Assembly (NCBI GenBank): GCA_965249685.1
Contig: CBDFMN010000003.1
Location: forward strand, 992,001 to 1,056,000
Source of the DNA: RH-AL1 sp965249685
GTDB taxonomy: Bacteria; Pseudomonadota; Alphaproteobacteria; Rhizobiales; Beijerinckiaceae
DNA length: 64,000 bases
Reading direction: 5' to 3'
The position numbers and the translations under genes are program-made. The notes beneath the pieces are model-generated. The model was not told the DNA's origin. It did not search any database and saw only the letters and a list, made by a program, of their open reading frames with translations. Shown here piece by piece: positions 16,286-25,572 of this stretch (positions within the stretch are counted from its first letter, which is position 1; each line of letters starts with the position of its first letter).

Positions 16286-17119
16286 CTAGTTGCGCCTCTT
16301 TGCATGGTCGTCGAGGTATACGGAAGCCATCTGCCGGTCGTCGTCGCTCGCCGCGCCCATCGCCTTGTCGTAGAGGTCGAGGATCCACTGGTCCTTGACC
16401 TTGTCGGTCACGCCCTCGTGGGCCAGCGACAGCCACATCAACCCCAACCCGCGCTGCTTCTGCACGCCGTCGTGCCCGGCAAACAGCATCTGACCGAGCA
16501 GCGCCTGCGACTGGATGTGCCCCTTGTCGGCTGCGAGAAACAGCCAGCGCGCCGCCTGCCGCCCGTCCTTGGGCGTGCCACTGCCGTCGAGGTAGATGCG
16601 GGCGAGATTGTACTGCGCGTTGGCGTCGCCAAAGTTGACGGCGGCATAATGGAACATCTCGAGCGCGCGACGCGCGTCGGGTGCGATCCGCGTGTTGGCG
16701 ATGCCGGTGAGATTGTAGACGCCGAGCGCGACGAACGCGCTGGATACGAACGGCGCCTGGCGCGGGTCGGCACCGTCTTCATCGTAATTCTCGACGATCT
16801 GCGAGAAATATTCGAACGCCTTGGAATCGTTGTGCGGCACGCCGTCTCCGGCTGCGTACATCTTACCGAGCTTCCACTGCGCGAGCGATTCGCCGCCTTC
16901 CGCAGCATATTCGAGCGCCGCCAGCGCGGAGCGAGAATGGCCTGTTCGCACGCCCTCCAAACCGGCCCGCAGAGCCGCCTTGGGGTTCTTGAACATCTGC
17001 AGCGGCGCCTTGTCGTCGGCAGCGCTGTTGCCGTCGAAAGCCTGCGCCGGGGCTCCGCCGCTCGCCAGCGCGCTCAGCAGCCCCAACGTCGCGAAGAGGA
17101 GGCGCCTACATGTCGGCAT
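16286..17119 (-). CDS. Sel1-repeat periplasmic protein, ExoR-like regulator
   Basis: A signal peptide (MPTCRRLLFATLGLLSALAS..APAQAF) precedes about 250 residues of TPR/Sel1-type helical repeats, for example SLAQWKLGKMYAAGDGVPHND, NAQYNLARIYLDGSGTPKDGRQAARWL and QSQALLGQMLFAGHDG. Length and layout, including the AFD and LQMF segments after the signal peptide, resemble ExoR. In Sinorhizobium ExoR is a periplasmic protein that restrains the ExoS/ChvI two-component system controlling exopolysaccharide. Orthology is inference. The start overlaps the 3' end of ilvD by 14 bp. Confidence 0.75.
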   Translation of the reverse strand: MPTCRRLLFATLGLLSALASGGAPAQAFDGNSAADDKAPLQMFKNPKAALRAGLEGVRTGHSRSALAALEYAAEGGESLAQWKLGKMYAAGDGVPHNDSKAFEYFSQIVENYDEDGADPRQAPFVSSAFVALGVYNLTGIANTRIAPDARRALEMFHYAAVNFGDANAQYNLARIYLDGSGTPKDGRQAARWLFLAADKGHIQSQALLGQMLFAGHDGVQKQRGLGLMWLSLAHEGVTDKVKDQWILDLYDKAMGAASDDDRQMASVYLDDHAKRRN

Positions 17120-18836
17120 AGATGTGCGTCTCGCCCGCCTGTCCAGGATGGGTCACGGCACCGTTGAGAGCGGAGCCGACGGTCTGCGCGTAGCGCCAGA
17201 TCGCGCCGGACCCGAAATCGTGCTCGCGCGGCCGCCATGCCGCCCTTCGCGTGGCGAGCTCTTCGGCCGAGACCTTGATCTCGATGGTGCCCTGCACGGC
17301 GTCGAGTTCGATGATGTCGCCGTCCCGCACCAGCGCGATCGGACCGCCGACGGCCGCCTCCGGCCCGACGTGGCCGACGCAGAACCCACGCGTCGCTCCC
17401 GAGAAACGGCCATCTGTGATGAGCGCGACCTTCGCTCCCATGCCCTGCCCGTAGAGTGCCGCCGTCGTCGACAGCATCTCGCGCATGCCCGGACCGCCCT
17501 TGGGACCCTCGTAGCGGATGACGAGGACACAGCCCTCCTCATACTTCTTGGCGCTCACGGCCGCGTAGCAGTCTTCCTCGCAATCGAAGCAGAGCGCCGG
17601 GCCGGCGAAGGTGAGGGACTCGGGCGGCATGCCGGCGACCTTGACGATCGCGCCTTCGGGAGCCAGAGAGCCGCGCAGGCCGACGACGCCGCCGGTGACC
17701 GTGATCGGCTTATCGGCCGGGCGCACGACGTCCTGATGCTCGTTCCACTTCACGCTGGCCATGTTTTCGGCGATCGTGCGGCCGGTGACGGTCAGGCAGT
17801 CGCCGTGCAGGAAGCCGTTGTCGAGCAGCGTCTTCATGAGGATCGGGATACCGCCGGCCTCGAACATGTCTTTAGCCACGTACTTCCCACCGGGCTTCAG
17901 GTCGGCGATGTAGGGCGTGCGCTTGAAGATGGCGGCGACGTCGAAAAGGTCGAACTTGATACCGCACTCATGAGCGATCGCCGGCAGATGCAGCGCCGCG
18001 TTGGTCGATCCACCGGATGCGGCGACGACGGTGGCGGCATTCTCCAGCGCCTTCAGGGTGACGATGTCGCGCGGGCGGATGTTGCGGGCCAAGAGTTCCA
18101 TGACCATCTCGCCGGCGGTCATGCAGAAACGGTCGCGGATCTCGTAGGGCGCGGGCGCGCCGGCCGAATACGGCAGCGCGAGGCCGATCGCCTCCGACAC
18201 CGTCGCCATCGTGTTGGCGGTGAACTGCGCGCCGCAGGCGCCCGCGGAGGGGCAGGCGACGCTCTCGAGTTCGTCGAGGTCCTCGCTCGACATCGCGCCG
18301 ACCGAATGCTTGCCGACGGCCTCGAAGAGGTCCTGCACGGTGACCTGCTGGCCGCGGAAGTTGCCGGGCAGGATTGATCCGCCATAGATGAAGATCGACG
18401 GGACGTTGAGCCGCACCATGGCCATCATCATGCCGGGCAGCGACTTGTCGCAGCCGGCGAGCCCGACCAGCGCGTCATAGCAATGGCCCCGCATCGTCAA
18501 TTCGACTGAGTCGGCGATGAGGTCGCGCGAGACGAGCGAGGCCTTCATGCCTTGGTGGCCCATGGCGATGCCGTCGGTCACGGTGATGGTGCAAAACTCG
18601 CGCGGCGTGCCGCTGGCAGCCGCTACCCCCTTTTTCACGGCCTGCGCCTGGCGCATCAGCGAGATGTTGCAGGGCGCGGCCTCGTTCCAGCAGGAGGCCA
18701 CGCCGACGAGCGGCTGATGGATCTGCTGCTTGGTGAGACCCATGGCGTAGAGGTACGAGCGGTGTGGCGCGCGCGCGGGTCCTTCCGTCACGTGGCGGCT
18801 GGGGAGGTTCTTCTTGTTGAAGACGCGCGCATCCAT
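17106..18836 (-). CDS. ilvD: Dihydroxy-acid dehydratase
   Basis: IlvD dehydrates 2,3-dihydroxy-isovalerate and its homologue to the keto acids of valine and isoleucine synthesis, using an Fe-S cluster. The 576-residue IlvD/Edd-family protein has GCDKSLPGMMMA (cluster cysteine), ACPSAGACGAQFTANTM (second cysteine region), YEGPKGGPGMREML and GRFSGATRGFCVGHV. The segment CFDCEEDC carries three further cysteines. I chose the ATG at 18836 (MDARVFNKKN), a typical N-terminus for the long IlvD group. The group also includes sugar-acid dehydratases, so substrate is slightly less certain than family. Confidence 0.92.
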   Translation of the reverse strand: MDARVFNKKNLPSRHVTEGPARAPHRSYLYAMGLTKQQIHQPLVGVASCWNEAAPCNISLMRQAQAVKKGVAAASGTPREFCTITVTDGIAMGHQGMKASLVSRDLIADSVELTMRGHCYDALVGLAGCDKSLPGMMMAMVRLNVPSIFIYGGSILPGNFRGQQVTVQDLFEAVGKHSVGAMSSEDLDELESVACPSAGACGAQFTANTMATVSEAIGLALPYSAGAPAPYEIRDRFCMTAGEMVMELLARNIRPRDIVTLKALENAATVVAASGGSTNAALHLPAIAHECGIKFDLFDVAAIFKRTPYIADLKPGGKYVAKDMFEAGGIPILMKTLLDNGFLHGDCLTVTGRTIAENMASVKWNEHQDVVRPADKPITVTGGVVGLRGSLAPEGAIVKVAGMPPESLTFAGPALCFDCEEDCYAAVSAKKYEEGCVLVIRYEGPKGGPGMREMLSTTAALYGQGMGAKVALITDGRFSGATRGFCVGHVGPEAAVGGPIALVRDGDIIELDAVQGTIEIKVSAEELATRRAAWRPREHDFGSGAIWRYAQTVGSALNGAVTHPGQAGETHIYADM

Positions 18837-19253
18837 ACTCGGTAACTGCCTTGTTCTGCCGTCGATCGGATCTGGCCGCTCAGCTACGCAGCGCCGGAGG
18901 GGCTTCACCGGCCTGTCCCGTGCCGGAGCCGACGCCCGCGCGTCACAGCGTCTTTTCATGTCTCATGATGAGGTTAGATTAGGGGAGGGTTTATGGCTGA
19001 AAAGCGGCTTTGCTCCGCGAGTCTTCGTCGCCCGGCATCATCGCTCGGCCCTGTGTCTGCAAAGCAACAAACCGCCTGCCTTAACAAGCGTTTACTTCAT
19101 TATAGAAGTTCCTGCGCCTGTGGTCGTCGTGTCACGCCGTGATCAGTGGAGCATTCGACGCAGTCGGTCCGCGACACCTTCAATACTAGGCGGCACTGGG
19201 CAGCACTTTGCGGCGACTATGAGGGCGGAAACGAGGGTGTGATGGCGACGCCG
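18837..19253. other. Intergenic region between valS and ilvD, no gene seen
   Basis: This 417-bp gap lies upstream of ilvD and downstream of valS, both leftward. I see no convincing coding frame; a rightward frame of 142 codons lacks any recognisable protein feature. It contains a promoter-like element at 19094-19109, listed separately. Confidence 0.6.
19094..19109 (-). promoter_or_regulatory. Candidate promoter -10 element inside a dyad, upstream of ilvD
   Basis: On the minus strand the sequence is ACTTC-TATAAT-GAAGT, a perfect 5-bp dyad around an exact TATAAT hexamer, conspicuous in this GC-rich sequence. No strong -35 hexamer is visible at 16-18 bp, and the ilvD start is about 260 bp away, so this is only a candidate. 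Confidence 0.3.
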
Positions 19254-21998
19254 TTAAAACGCCTCCAGCCGCGAGAGGGCCAAGGCTAGCTTGTCGCGCC
19301 GGCCGTGCACCTCGGCCAACCGCTCGCGCTGCTCCTCGACGATCTCGTCCGGCGCGCGGCGCAGGAAGTCTTCGTTGCCGAGCTTCCCCTCGATCTTACC
19401 AGCCTCGCCGCCGAGCTTGGCGATTTCCTTGGTGAGCCGCGACGTCTCCGCGGCAAAGTCGATGACGCCGTCGAGTGGCAGCGCGATCGCGGTGCCTCGC
19501 ACGACGATCTGCACGGATCGCGGCGGTGCTTCAACAGCGATTGAAATGTCAGACAGGCGCGCGAGACGCTTGATCGTGGTGTCCCACGTTTTTGCGACGA
19601 CTGAGAGATCGAGATCTTTTGCAAGGCTCTCCGTGGCCGCGACGAGTACGAGCGGGATTTGTGCACCGGACGGCACGTTCATCTCGGCCCGCACGGAGCG
19701 GACTTCCGACACGAGGTCGATCAGCCACCCGATCTGCGCTTCCGCGGCCGGGCTCTCCAGGCCGGCGAGGTCGCTCCAGCCCGCGAGCGCCAGCATGCTC
19801 TCGCGTGCAGCGCCGGTCTCGCCGCCGATCGCCCAAAGCTCCTCCGTGATGAAAGGCATGAACGGGTGGAGAAGCTTGACGATCTCGTCGAGCACGAAGG
19901 CGGCGGTGGCCCGCGTCTCCGTTCGGTCGGCGGCGGGGACCTCGCCCTGGAGTTGCGGCTTGGCGAGTTCGAGATACCAATCGCAGAAAATGTTCCAGAC
20001 GAAACGATAGGCGGCGTTGGCGGCGTCGTTGAAGCGGTAACCTTCCAGCGCCGCCGTCACCTCCGCCTGCGCCTTTGCCGTCTCACCGATGATCCAGGCG
20101 TTGAGCGCGACGCGCGACGCGCGGGGGTCGAAGGATGCCGATCGCGCGCAGCCGTTCATACTGGCGAAGCGCGCCGCGTTCCACAGCTTGGTCGCGAAAT
20201 TGCGGTAGCCCTCCACGCGCGAGGTCGCGAGCTTGATGTCGCGTCCCTGCGCCGCCATCGCGGCCAAGGTGAAGCGCAGCGCGTCCGCCCCGAACTCGTC
20301 GACCAGCGCCAAGGGGTCGATCGCGTTCCCCTTCGACTTCGACATCTTCGCGCCTTTGGCGTCACGCACCAAAGCGTGCATGTAGACGTCGCGGAACGGT
20401 ACCTCGCCAAAGAAATGCATCCCCATCATCATCATGCGGGCTACCCAGAAGAAGATGATGTCGAAGCCGGTGACGAGCACGGACGTCGGGTAGCGGCGGG
20501 CGATGTCGTTCCCCTCGTCCGGCCAGCCGAGCGTCGAGAACGGCCAGAGCGCGGACGAGAACCAGGTGTCGAGCACGTCCTCGTCGCGCGTCAGGGCGAC
20601 GTTGCGGCCATAGTGCGAGTCAGCGGCCGCCAGGGCCTCAGCCTCGCTCGCCTCGACGAAAACGGCGCCGTCCGGCCCGTACCAGGCGGGAATCTGGTGG
20701 CCCCACCACAATTGCCGTGAGACGCACCACGGCTGGATGTTGTCCAGCCAGTCGAAGAAGGTCTTCTCCCAATTCTTGGGGACGAAGCGGGTGCGCCCGT
20801 CGCGAACGGCGGCAAGCGCGGGGCCAGCCAACGTCTTGGCGTCGACATACCATTGGTCGGTGAGCCAAGGTTCGATGACCACGTTGGACCGATCGCCGTG
20901 CGGGACCGCGTGGGCGTGCGGCTCGACCTTCTCCAACAGCCCAGCCTCGTCCATCAATTCGACGATGCGCTTGCGCGCCTCCTCGCGCGAGAGGCCATGG
21001 AAATGCAGGATCGCGCTCTGCGCCTCCGCGAGATCGACGAGCCCGGCGACGAAGGCCTCGTTGCCCTGCAGCAGCAGGCGTGCCTCGGCGTCGAGGATGT
21101 TGATGAGCGGCAGGTCATGCCGGCGGCCGACCTCGAAGTCGTTGAAGTCATGCGCCGGGGTGATCTTCACCGCGCCGGTACCTTTCTCGGGATCGGAATA
21201 GACGTCGGTCACGATCGGGATCAGCCGTCCCACCAGCGGCAGGCGCGCGAAGCGACCGTGCATGTGGGTGTAGCGCTCATCCTCCGGGTGCACGGCGACG
21301 GCCGCGTCACCCAGCATCGTCTCGGGTCGCGTGGTGGCGACCGTGATCGTCGCGCCGGTGGGCGCACCGGCCGCGTCGACGATCGGGTAATTCAAATGCC
21401 AGAGATGCCCCTTCACCTCGACGGGGACGACCTCGATGTCCGAGACTGCCGTCAGCAATTTCGGATCCCAGTTGACTAGGCGTTTGTCCCGATAGATCAG
21501 GCCTTGCTTGTGGAGCGCGACGAAGACGGCGACGACGGCGCGCGACAGTCCCTCGTCCATGGTGAAGCGCTCGCGCGACCAATCGCAGGAGGCGCCGAGG
21601 CGGCGCAGTTGCGCCCCGATCGCACCGCCGGACTCAGCCTTCCAGGCCCAGACCTTGTCCAGAAACGCTTTGCGCCCGAGCATGCGCCGGTTCGGCTCGC
21701 CCCGTTCCGCCAGTCGGCGTTCCACCACCATCTGCGTGGCGATGCCGGCATGGTCGGTGCCGGGCTGCCACAGCACGTCGCGCCCGCGCATACGCTCGAA
21801 ACGGCAGAGGATGTCCTGCAACGTGGTGTTGAGCGCGTGCCCCATGTGGAGCACGCCGGTCACGTTCGGCGGCGGGAGGACCACCGTGAAAGGCCTCGCT
21901 TCCGCCCGGTCCGGCCGGCCGGCGACGAAGGCCTGTGCCTCCTCCCAGCGCCGCGAGATCCTGCTCTCCACCGCGGCGGGATCGAAGGTCTTGTCCAT
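19254..21998 (-). CDS. valS: Valyl-tRNA synthetase
   Basis: ValRS charges tRNA-Val in the cytoplasm. The 914-residue class I synthetase starts MDKTFDPAAVESRISRRWEEA and has the nucleotide-binding HMGH motif (about residue 56, in VLHMGHALNTTLQD), the editing domain with TTRPETMLGDAAVAVHP, TDVLDTWFSSALWPF-type strands, and KMSKSKGN (about residue 550). A C-terminal coiled-coil region (SRLTKEIAKLGGEAGKIEGKL) is typical of ValRS. Start chosen at the ATG at 21998. It follows popZ, as in many alphaproteobacteria. Confidence 0.97.
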   Translation of the reverse strand: MDKTFDPAAVESRISRRWEEAQAFVAGRPDRAEARPFTVVLPPPNVTGVLHMGHALNTTLQDILCRFERMRGRDVLWQPGTDHAGIATQMVVERRLAERGEPNRRMLGRKAFLDKVWAWKAESGGAIGAQLRRLGASCDWSRERFTMDEGLSRAVVAVFVALHKQGLIYRDKRLVNWDPKLLTAVSDIEVVPVEVKGHLWHLNYPIVDAAGAPTGATITVATTRPETMLGDAAVAVHPEDERYTHMHGRFARLPLVGRLIPIVTDVYSDPEKGTGAVKITPAHDFNDFEVGRRHDLPLINILDAEARLLLQGNEAFVAGLVDLAEAQSAILHFHGLSREEARKRIVELMDEAGLLEKVEPHAHAVPHGDRSNVVIEPWLTDQWYVDAKTLAGPALAAVRDGRTRFVPKNWEKTFFDWLDNIQPWCVSRQLWWGHQIPAWYGPDGAVFVEASEAEALAAADSHYGRNVALTRDEDVLDTWFSSALWPFSTLGWPDEGNDIARRYPTSVLVTGFDIIFFWVARMMMMGMHFFGEVPFRDVYMHALVRDAKGAKMSKSKGNAIDPLALVDEFGADALRFTLAAMAAQGRDIKLATSRVEGYRNFATKLWNAARFASMNGCARSASFDPRASRVALNAWIIGETAKAQAEVTAALEGYRFNDAANAAYRFVWNIFCDWYLELAKPQLQGEVPAADRTETRATAAFVLDEIVKLLHPFMPFITEELWAIGGETGAARESMLALAGWSDLAGLESPAAEAQIGWLIDLVSEVRSVRAEMNVPSGAQIPLVLVAATESLAKDLDLSVVAKTWDTTIKRLARLSDISIAVEAPPRSVQIVVRGTAIALPLDGVIDFAAETSRLTKEIAKLGGEAGKIEGKLGNEDFLRRAPDEIVEEQRERLAEVHGRRDKLALALSRLEAF

Positions 21999-22118
21999 GG
22001 TCTCATTCTTCAAGCGAGAGGCGTGTCCTGCCACGCGCCTTGGATGCGCGTCTCCGCTAGAAGGCGGACGTACCCCGTCAAGTCAACGCACGGCCAAGGG
22101 GAAGGCGTCGCGTGTCGG

Positions 22119-22835
22119 TCAGCGACCGCCACGTCCGACGCGCTCGATCTCGGCCCTCACAAGCCGCTCGACGAGGGTCGGCAGGTTGTCGTCGAGCCAT
22201 TCCTTGAGCATCGGCCGCAGCATGTCGCGCGCCAGATCCTGAAGGACGTCGTCGTTGTCGATCAGGCGGCTCGCCGCCAAGGTGTTGAAGGCCGACACGA
22301 CGCTCTGGCCCGTGCTGGCTGAAAACAGGTTAGACACCGGCTCCTCCTCCATCTCGTGGATCGGCGCTTCAATGGTCTCGCCGAGGTACGACGGACCTTC
22401 TGTGGCCGCTGCCGAGACAGTGGCCGGTGGAAAGTCCTCGGGAGTTGCCGGTTCCGGAGCGGTAACCGCCGGAATATCCGGCATGGCGTATTGCGGTGCC
22501 GCGATATGGTGCGGCGTCGGGATGGGAGCGGCGCGATCGGCTGGCGCGGCCTGGTGCGCGGGTTCGGTGAAAGCTGCCGGCTCCGGGGCAACGGGATGCG
22601 GCGCGAAGATCGCGCGCACGGTCGGCGCAGACTCCATCTGTCGGGCAACGGGATCGGCCGGCGCCAGGATGGCGCGCAGGCGGTCCTCTTCCTCGCTGGC
22701 GGAGAGGCGACCCGGCGGCATCTGGTCGTCGGCGATGATGCGGCGGATCGAGGCGAGGATCTCCTCCATCGACGGCTCATAGAGCTTCTGGTCGGCCTGC
22801 GCGGAGGACTGCTTGACGGAATCGGCTGCGCTCAT
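22119..22835 (-). CDS. popZ: PopZ-family (DUF2497) polar organizing protein
   Basis: PopZ forms the polar microdomain that anchors chromosome origins and recruits cell-cycle factors in alphaproteobacteria. The 238-residue protein has the plan expected: an N-terminal binding helix KLYEPSMEEILASIRRIIADD, a long Pro/Ala/Glu-rich disordered middle, and a C-terminal oligomerisation domain VLQDLARDMLRPMLKEWLDDNLP ending LVRAEIERVGRG. The ATG at 22835 begins MSAADSVKQS. The order tolC - popZ - valS is a conserved alphaproteobacterial context, which strengthens the call. Confidence 0.9.
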   Translation of the reverse strand: MSAADSVKQSSAQADQKLYEPSMEEILASIRRIIADDQMPPGRLSASEEEDRLRAILAPADPVARQMESAPTVRAIFAPHPVAPEPAAFTEPAHQAAPADRAAPIPTPHHIAAPQYAMPDIPAVTAPEPATPEDFPPATVSAAATEGPSYLGETIEAPIHEMEEEPVSNLFSASTGQSVVSAFNTLAASRLIDNDDVLQDLARDMLRPMLKEWLDDNLPTLVERLVRAEIERVGRGGR

Positions 22836-23038
22836 GGCCTCTGACGCTTTCCTGGTGGCGGGAGCCGGGCCGAGCATGGCGCACGACCCGGGGGTAAGGC
22901 AAGCGAGGGAGACGCCGCGCGTGTCTTGATCTCACTCGATTATGGCGTGCATGCCGGACGAGACAACCCGCATAGGGCCAAGTCTTGTGGACGGGGCGGT
23001 CGGCGGCGGTCGGAGAGGTCGCCTTGCTGCAAACGTGG

Positions 23039-24424
23039 TTAACGGCCGTCGGGCGTGCGCAGGCCGATCCACTTGTCCTTGACCTGGTCGTAATGGATGG
23101 TCGGATCGTATTGGACGACGTTCAGCGCCAGGTTGGCGGCCGAGAGCCGACCCGCCGCGGCCAGGACGACGTAGCTGGCGACGACGCGGTCGCGCTGCGC
23201 CGAGACGAGATTGACGCGCGCATTGAGAAGCGTCTGCTGCGCGATCAGGACGTCGAGGGTGGTTCGCTGCCCGACCTTCGCCTCTTCGCGCACACCGTCG
23301 AGCGCGATCTCGGAGGACTTCACCGCCGCCTGCGACGAACGGATGACCGCCTTAGCCGTCTCGAGCTGGCCCCACGTGGACACCACCGTCGCCCGGATGA
23401 TGTCGCGCTGCAGGTCGGCCTGGAGGCGCGCCTGGGCGAGCAGTTCCTTAGCTTGGCGGATCTGCGCATAGGCCGCGCCACCCTGATAGATCGGCACGGA
23501 AAGCTGGCCGAGCACGCTCGCGTTGAACAACCGGTTGTTCGGGATGCCGGAATATTGGTTGTTCTGCTGGACGTTGCCGACGAGGTTGACCGTCGGGTAG
23601 AGCTGCCCCTCCTGCAACTGCACCTGAATCTGCGCCACGTCCACGTTGTGGAACGCGCCTTGAATGGAGGGGTGCTCGGCGAGGGCAACCGAGATGGCCG
23701 TCTGCAGCGTGCTCGGCAACAGACTGTCGATGGGGCGCGCGGCTTCCAGCCGCCGCGGCTCGACCCCGATGATCTGACGGAAGTTGGCGACGCTGTTCTG
23801 CAGGTTCGCCTGCGCGGTGAAGTAGTTCGAGCGCGCCGTGGCCAAGCTCGATTCGGCCTGCGCCACGTCCGTGCGCGTGACTTCACCGACGTTGAAGCGG
23901 TCGCGCGTCTGGCGCAGCTGCTCCTCGAGGACGATGATGTTGTTCTTGTTGAGGTCGAGGATGGCGGTGTCGCGCAGCACGTTCATGTAGGCCGTGGCGC
24001 CGTTCTGAAGCGTGTTCTGCTCGGTGTTGCGGACCTGCTCGCGCGATTGCAGCACGCTGGATTCGGCCTGTTTGACGCCGTTGGTCGTCTGGTTGCCGTT
24101 GAAGAGGTTCTGGCTGACCGTCAAGCCACCCGCGGAAGGCAACGAATTGCCTCTTTCCCTCAGGGTGTTCAGTTGGGCGTCGATGTAGTTGTAGCCCACC
24201 GAAGCCGTGGCGGAGACCTGCGGCCGATAGCCGGATACAGCGCGTGACACGCCTTCGTCGGATGCCCGCGTGGCGGCACGCTGCTGATTGAGGTCCGGGT
24301 TACCCATGTAGGCACGCGACAGGGCGCTCGAAATGGTCTCGGCATCGGCCGGCGTTCCGGCGAGCCCGGCCACGCCTACGGCCAAGACCATGCGTCTGCC
24401 GAGTTGCGCTGTCGCCGAGCGCAT
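23039..24424 (-). CDS. tolC: TolC-family outer membrane efflux/secretion channel
   Basis: TolC forms the trimeric outer-membrane tunnel for tripartite efflux pumps and type I secretion. The 461-residue precursor has a signal peptide ending near ADAETISSAL. Two halves with the repeated TolC helices follow: NPDLNQQRAATRASDEGV and RDRFNVGEVTRTDVAQAESSLATA in the first, HPSIQGAFHNVDVAQIQVQ and VGQRTTLDVLIAQQTLLNAR in the second. GGAGCA precedes the ATG at 24424. It stands first in the tolC-popZ-valS series. Confidence 0.93.
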   Translation of the reverse strand: MRSATAQLGRRMVLAVGVAGLAGTPADAETISSALSRAYMGNPDLNQQRAATRASDEGVSRAVSGYRPQVSATASVGYNYIDAQLNTLRERGNSLPSAGGLTVSQNLFNGNQTTNGVKQAESSVLQSREQVRNTEQNTLQNGATAYMNVLRDTAILDLNKNNIIVLEEQLRQTRDRFNVGEVTRTDVAQAESSLATARSNYFTAQANLQNSVANFRQIIGVEPRRLEAARPIDSLLPSTLQTAISVALAEHPSIQGAFHNVDVAQIQVQLQEGQLYPTVNLVGNVQQNNQYSGIPNNRLFNASVLGQLSVPIYQGGAAYAQIRQAKELLAQARLQADLQRDIIRATVVSTWGQLETAKAVIRSSQAAVKSSEIALDGVREEAKVGQRTTLDVLIAQQTLLNARVNLVSAQRDRVVASYVVLAAAGRLSAANLALNVVQYDPTIHYDQVKDKWIGLRTPDGR

Positions 24425-24712
24425 TACGCTGCTCCGCCTGCCGGAAAACAAAACCATCCACAAGTCCTTACGCCCGACGCGCAGGCAAGATCGCCGGGCG
24501 CGTACCCGAACGCCTCACTCACTCGCTTGCTCGACACCATAGGGGATTTGCGGCGCAAAAGACCGCAGGCCGGCGAAAAAGCTCGCTGTGGCGCAAAAAT
24601 GCGACAAGCCGCAGAAGGGCCGCGTGCCCGCGAGCGAAGGGCGCCCGCGCATGCGGCCCGTGAGCCAAAGCGAGACGCGCATTCTTGCTTAAAAAGGAAA
24701 GATCGCTTCGGG

Positions 24713-25426
24713 TCAGAAGACGAACGCGGGCTTTTTTCGGAAGGCGGTCAGCACCGGTGCGGCGGCATCGAACAGGATACGTCCGCTCACCTCGCCGTTG
24801 GTCTTCTCGAAGCGCATGGCCTTGGCGGCGCGCCCGGTAGGGTCGACCGACTTGCGCTGGATCGTCAGCAGACGACCGCCTTCGGCAAGTTGCGCCAAGA
24901 GCCGGTCCAGCCCCGTTTCCACCGCGCCGTTGACCAGGATGACGTCGAACGGGGCGTCGTGCTCCGCCCCTTCCTCAAGCGCTCCGTCGATCGTGCGGAC
25001 GCAGTCGAGGCCGTAGGCACTCAGGCGTGCCTTCAGGTCCTGCCTCGCCGCCGACGTGGCTTCAAGCGCGAGGACGTGGTCGGAAAGGCCGGCCAGAATG
25101 GCCGTCGAGTAACCGGTGCCGCAGGCGACGTCGAGCACGCGGTCGCCGGCTGCGACCCGTCCCCCCTGAATGAGCCGGGCCAGATGCAGCGGGGGCAGCA
25201 GGTAACGCGCTTCCGCACGGGGTTCGGCGGGTGGCACCGTGAAGCCCGTATCGGAATAGGCGAGCGCCCGCACGGCATCCGGGAGAAAGCGCTCGCGCGG
25301 CACGGTCAGGAACCGGTCGATCACCGGTCGGTCCGTCACCTCGAAAGTGCGGATCTGGCAATCCACCATCACCTGTCGCTGCGCTTGCGAGTCCTTCAGG
25401 TCGAGCGAAGGTGAAGGGGCCTGCAT
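24713..25426 (-). CDS. Protein-L-isoaspartate O-methyltransferase-like protein
   Basis: Members of this family repair isoaspartyl residues using S-adenosylmethionine. The 237-residue protein has RQVMVDCQIRTFEVTDRPVIDRFLTVPRERFLP, the family N-terminal region, and the methyltransferase motif I VLDVACGTGYSTAILAGL. Many alphaproteobacterial members beside tolC are divergent, and whether they act on isoaspartate is untested, so I leave the symbol empty. It lies 288 bp upstream of tolC on the same strand. Confidence 0.82.
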   Translation of the reverse strand: MQAPSPSLDLKDSQAQRQVMVDCQIRTFEVTDRPVIDRFLTVPRERFLPDAVRALAYSDTGFTVPPAEPRAEARYLLPPLHLARLIQGGRVAAGDRVLDVACGTGYSTAILAGLSDHVLALEATSAARQDLKARLSAYGLDCVRTIDGALEEGAEHDAPFDVILVNGAVETGLDRLLAQLAEGGRLLTIQRKSVDPTGRAAKAMRFEKTNGEVSGRILFDAAAPVLTAFRKKPAFVF

Positions 25427-25572
25427 GCGGAATCCACAGTGATCAAGGTGCGATGCGCCGCTTATAGGGGCGTGCTCCGGACCTGTCTATTGTCGAGGTC
25501 GCGCTGTCCAAGAGGCGTTGCCCCAGAAAAAGCGAGGTGCGACAACCGCATCCTGTTTCCAGCGGGGCCACC

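Noticed and set aside
18814..19242. Rightward 142-codon frame upstream of ilvD
   Set aside because: Overlaps the ilvD start region, has no recognisable fold, signal or ribosome-binding site.
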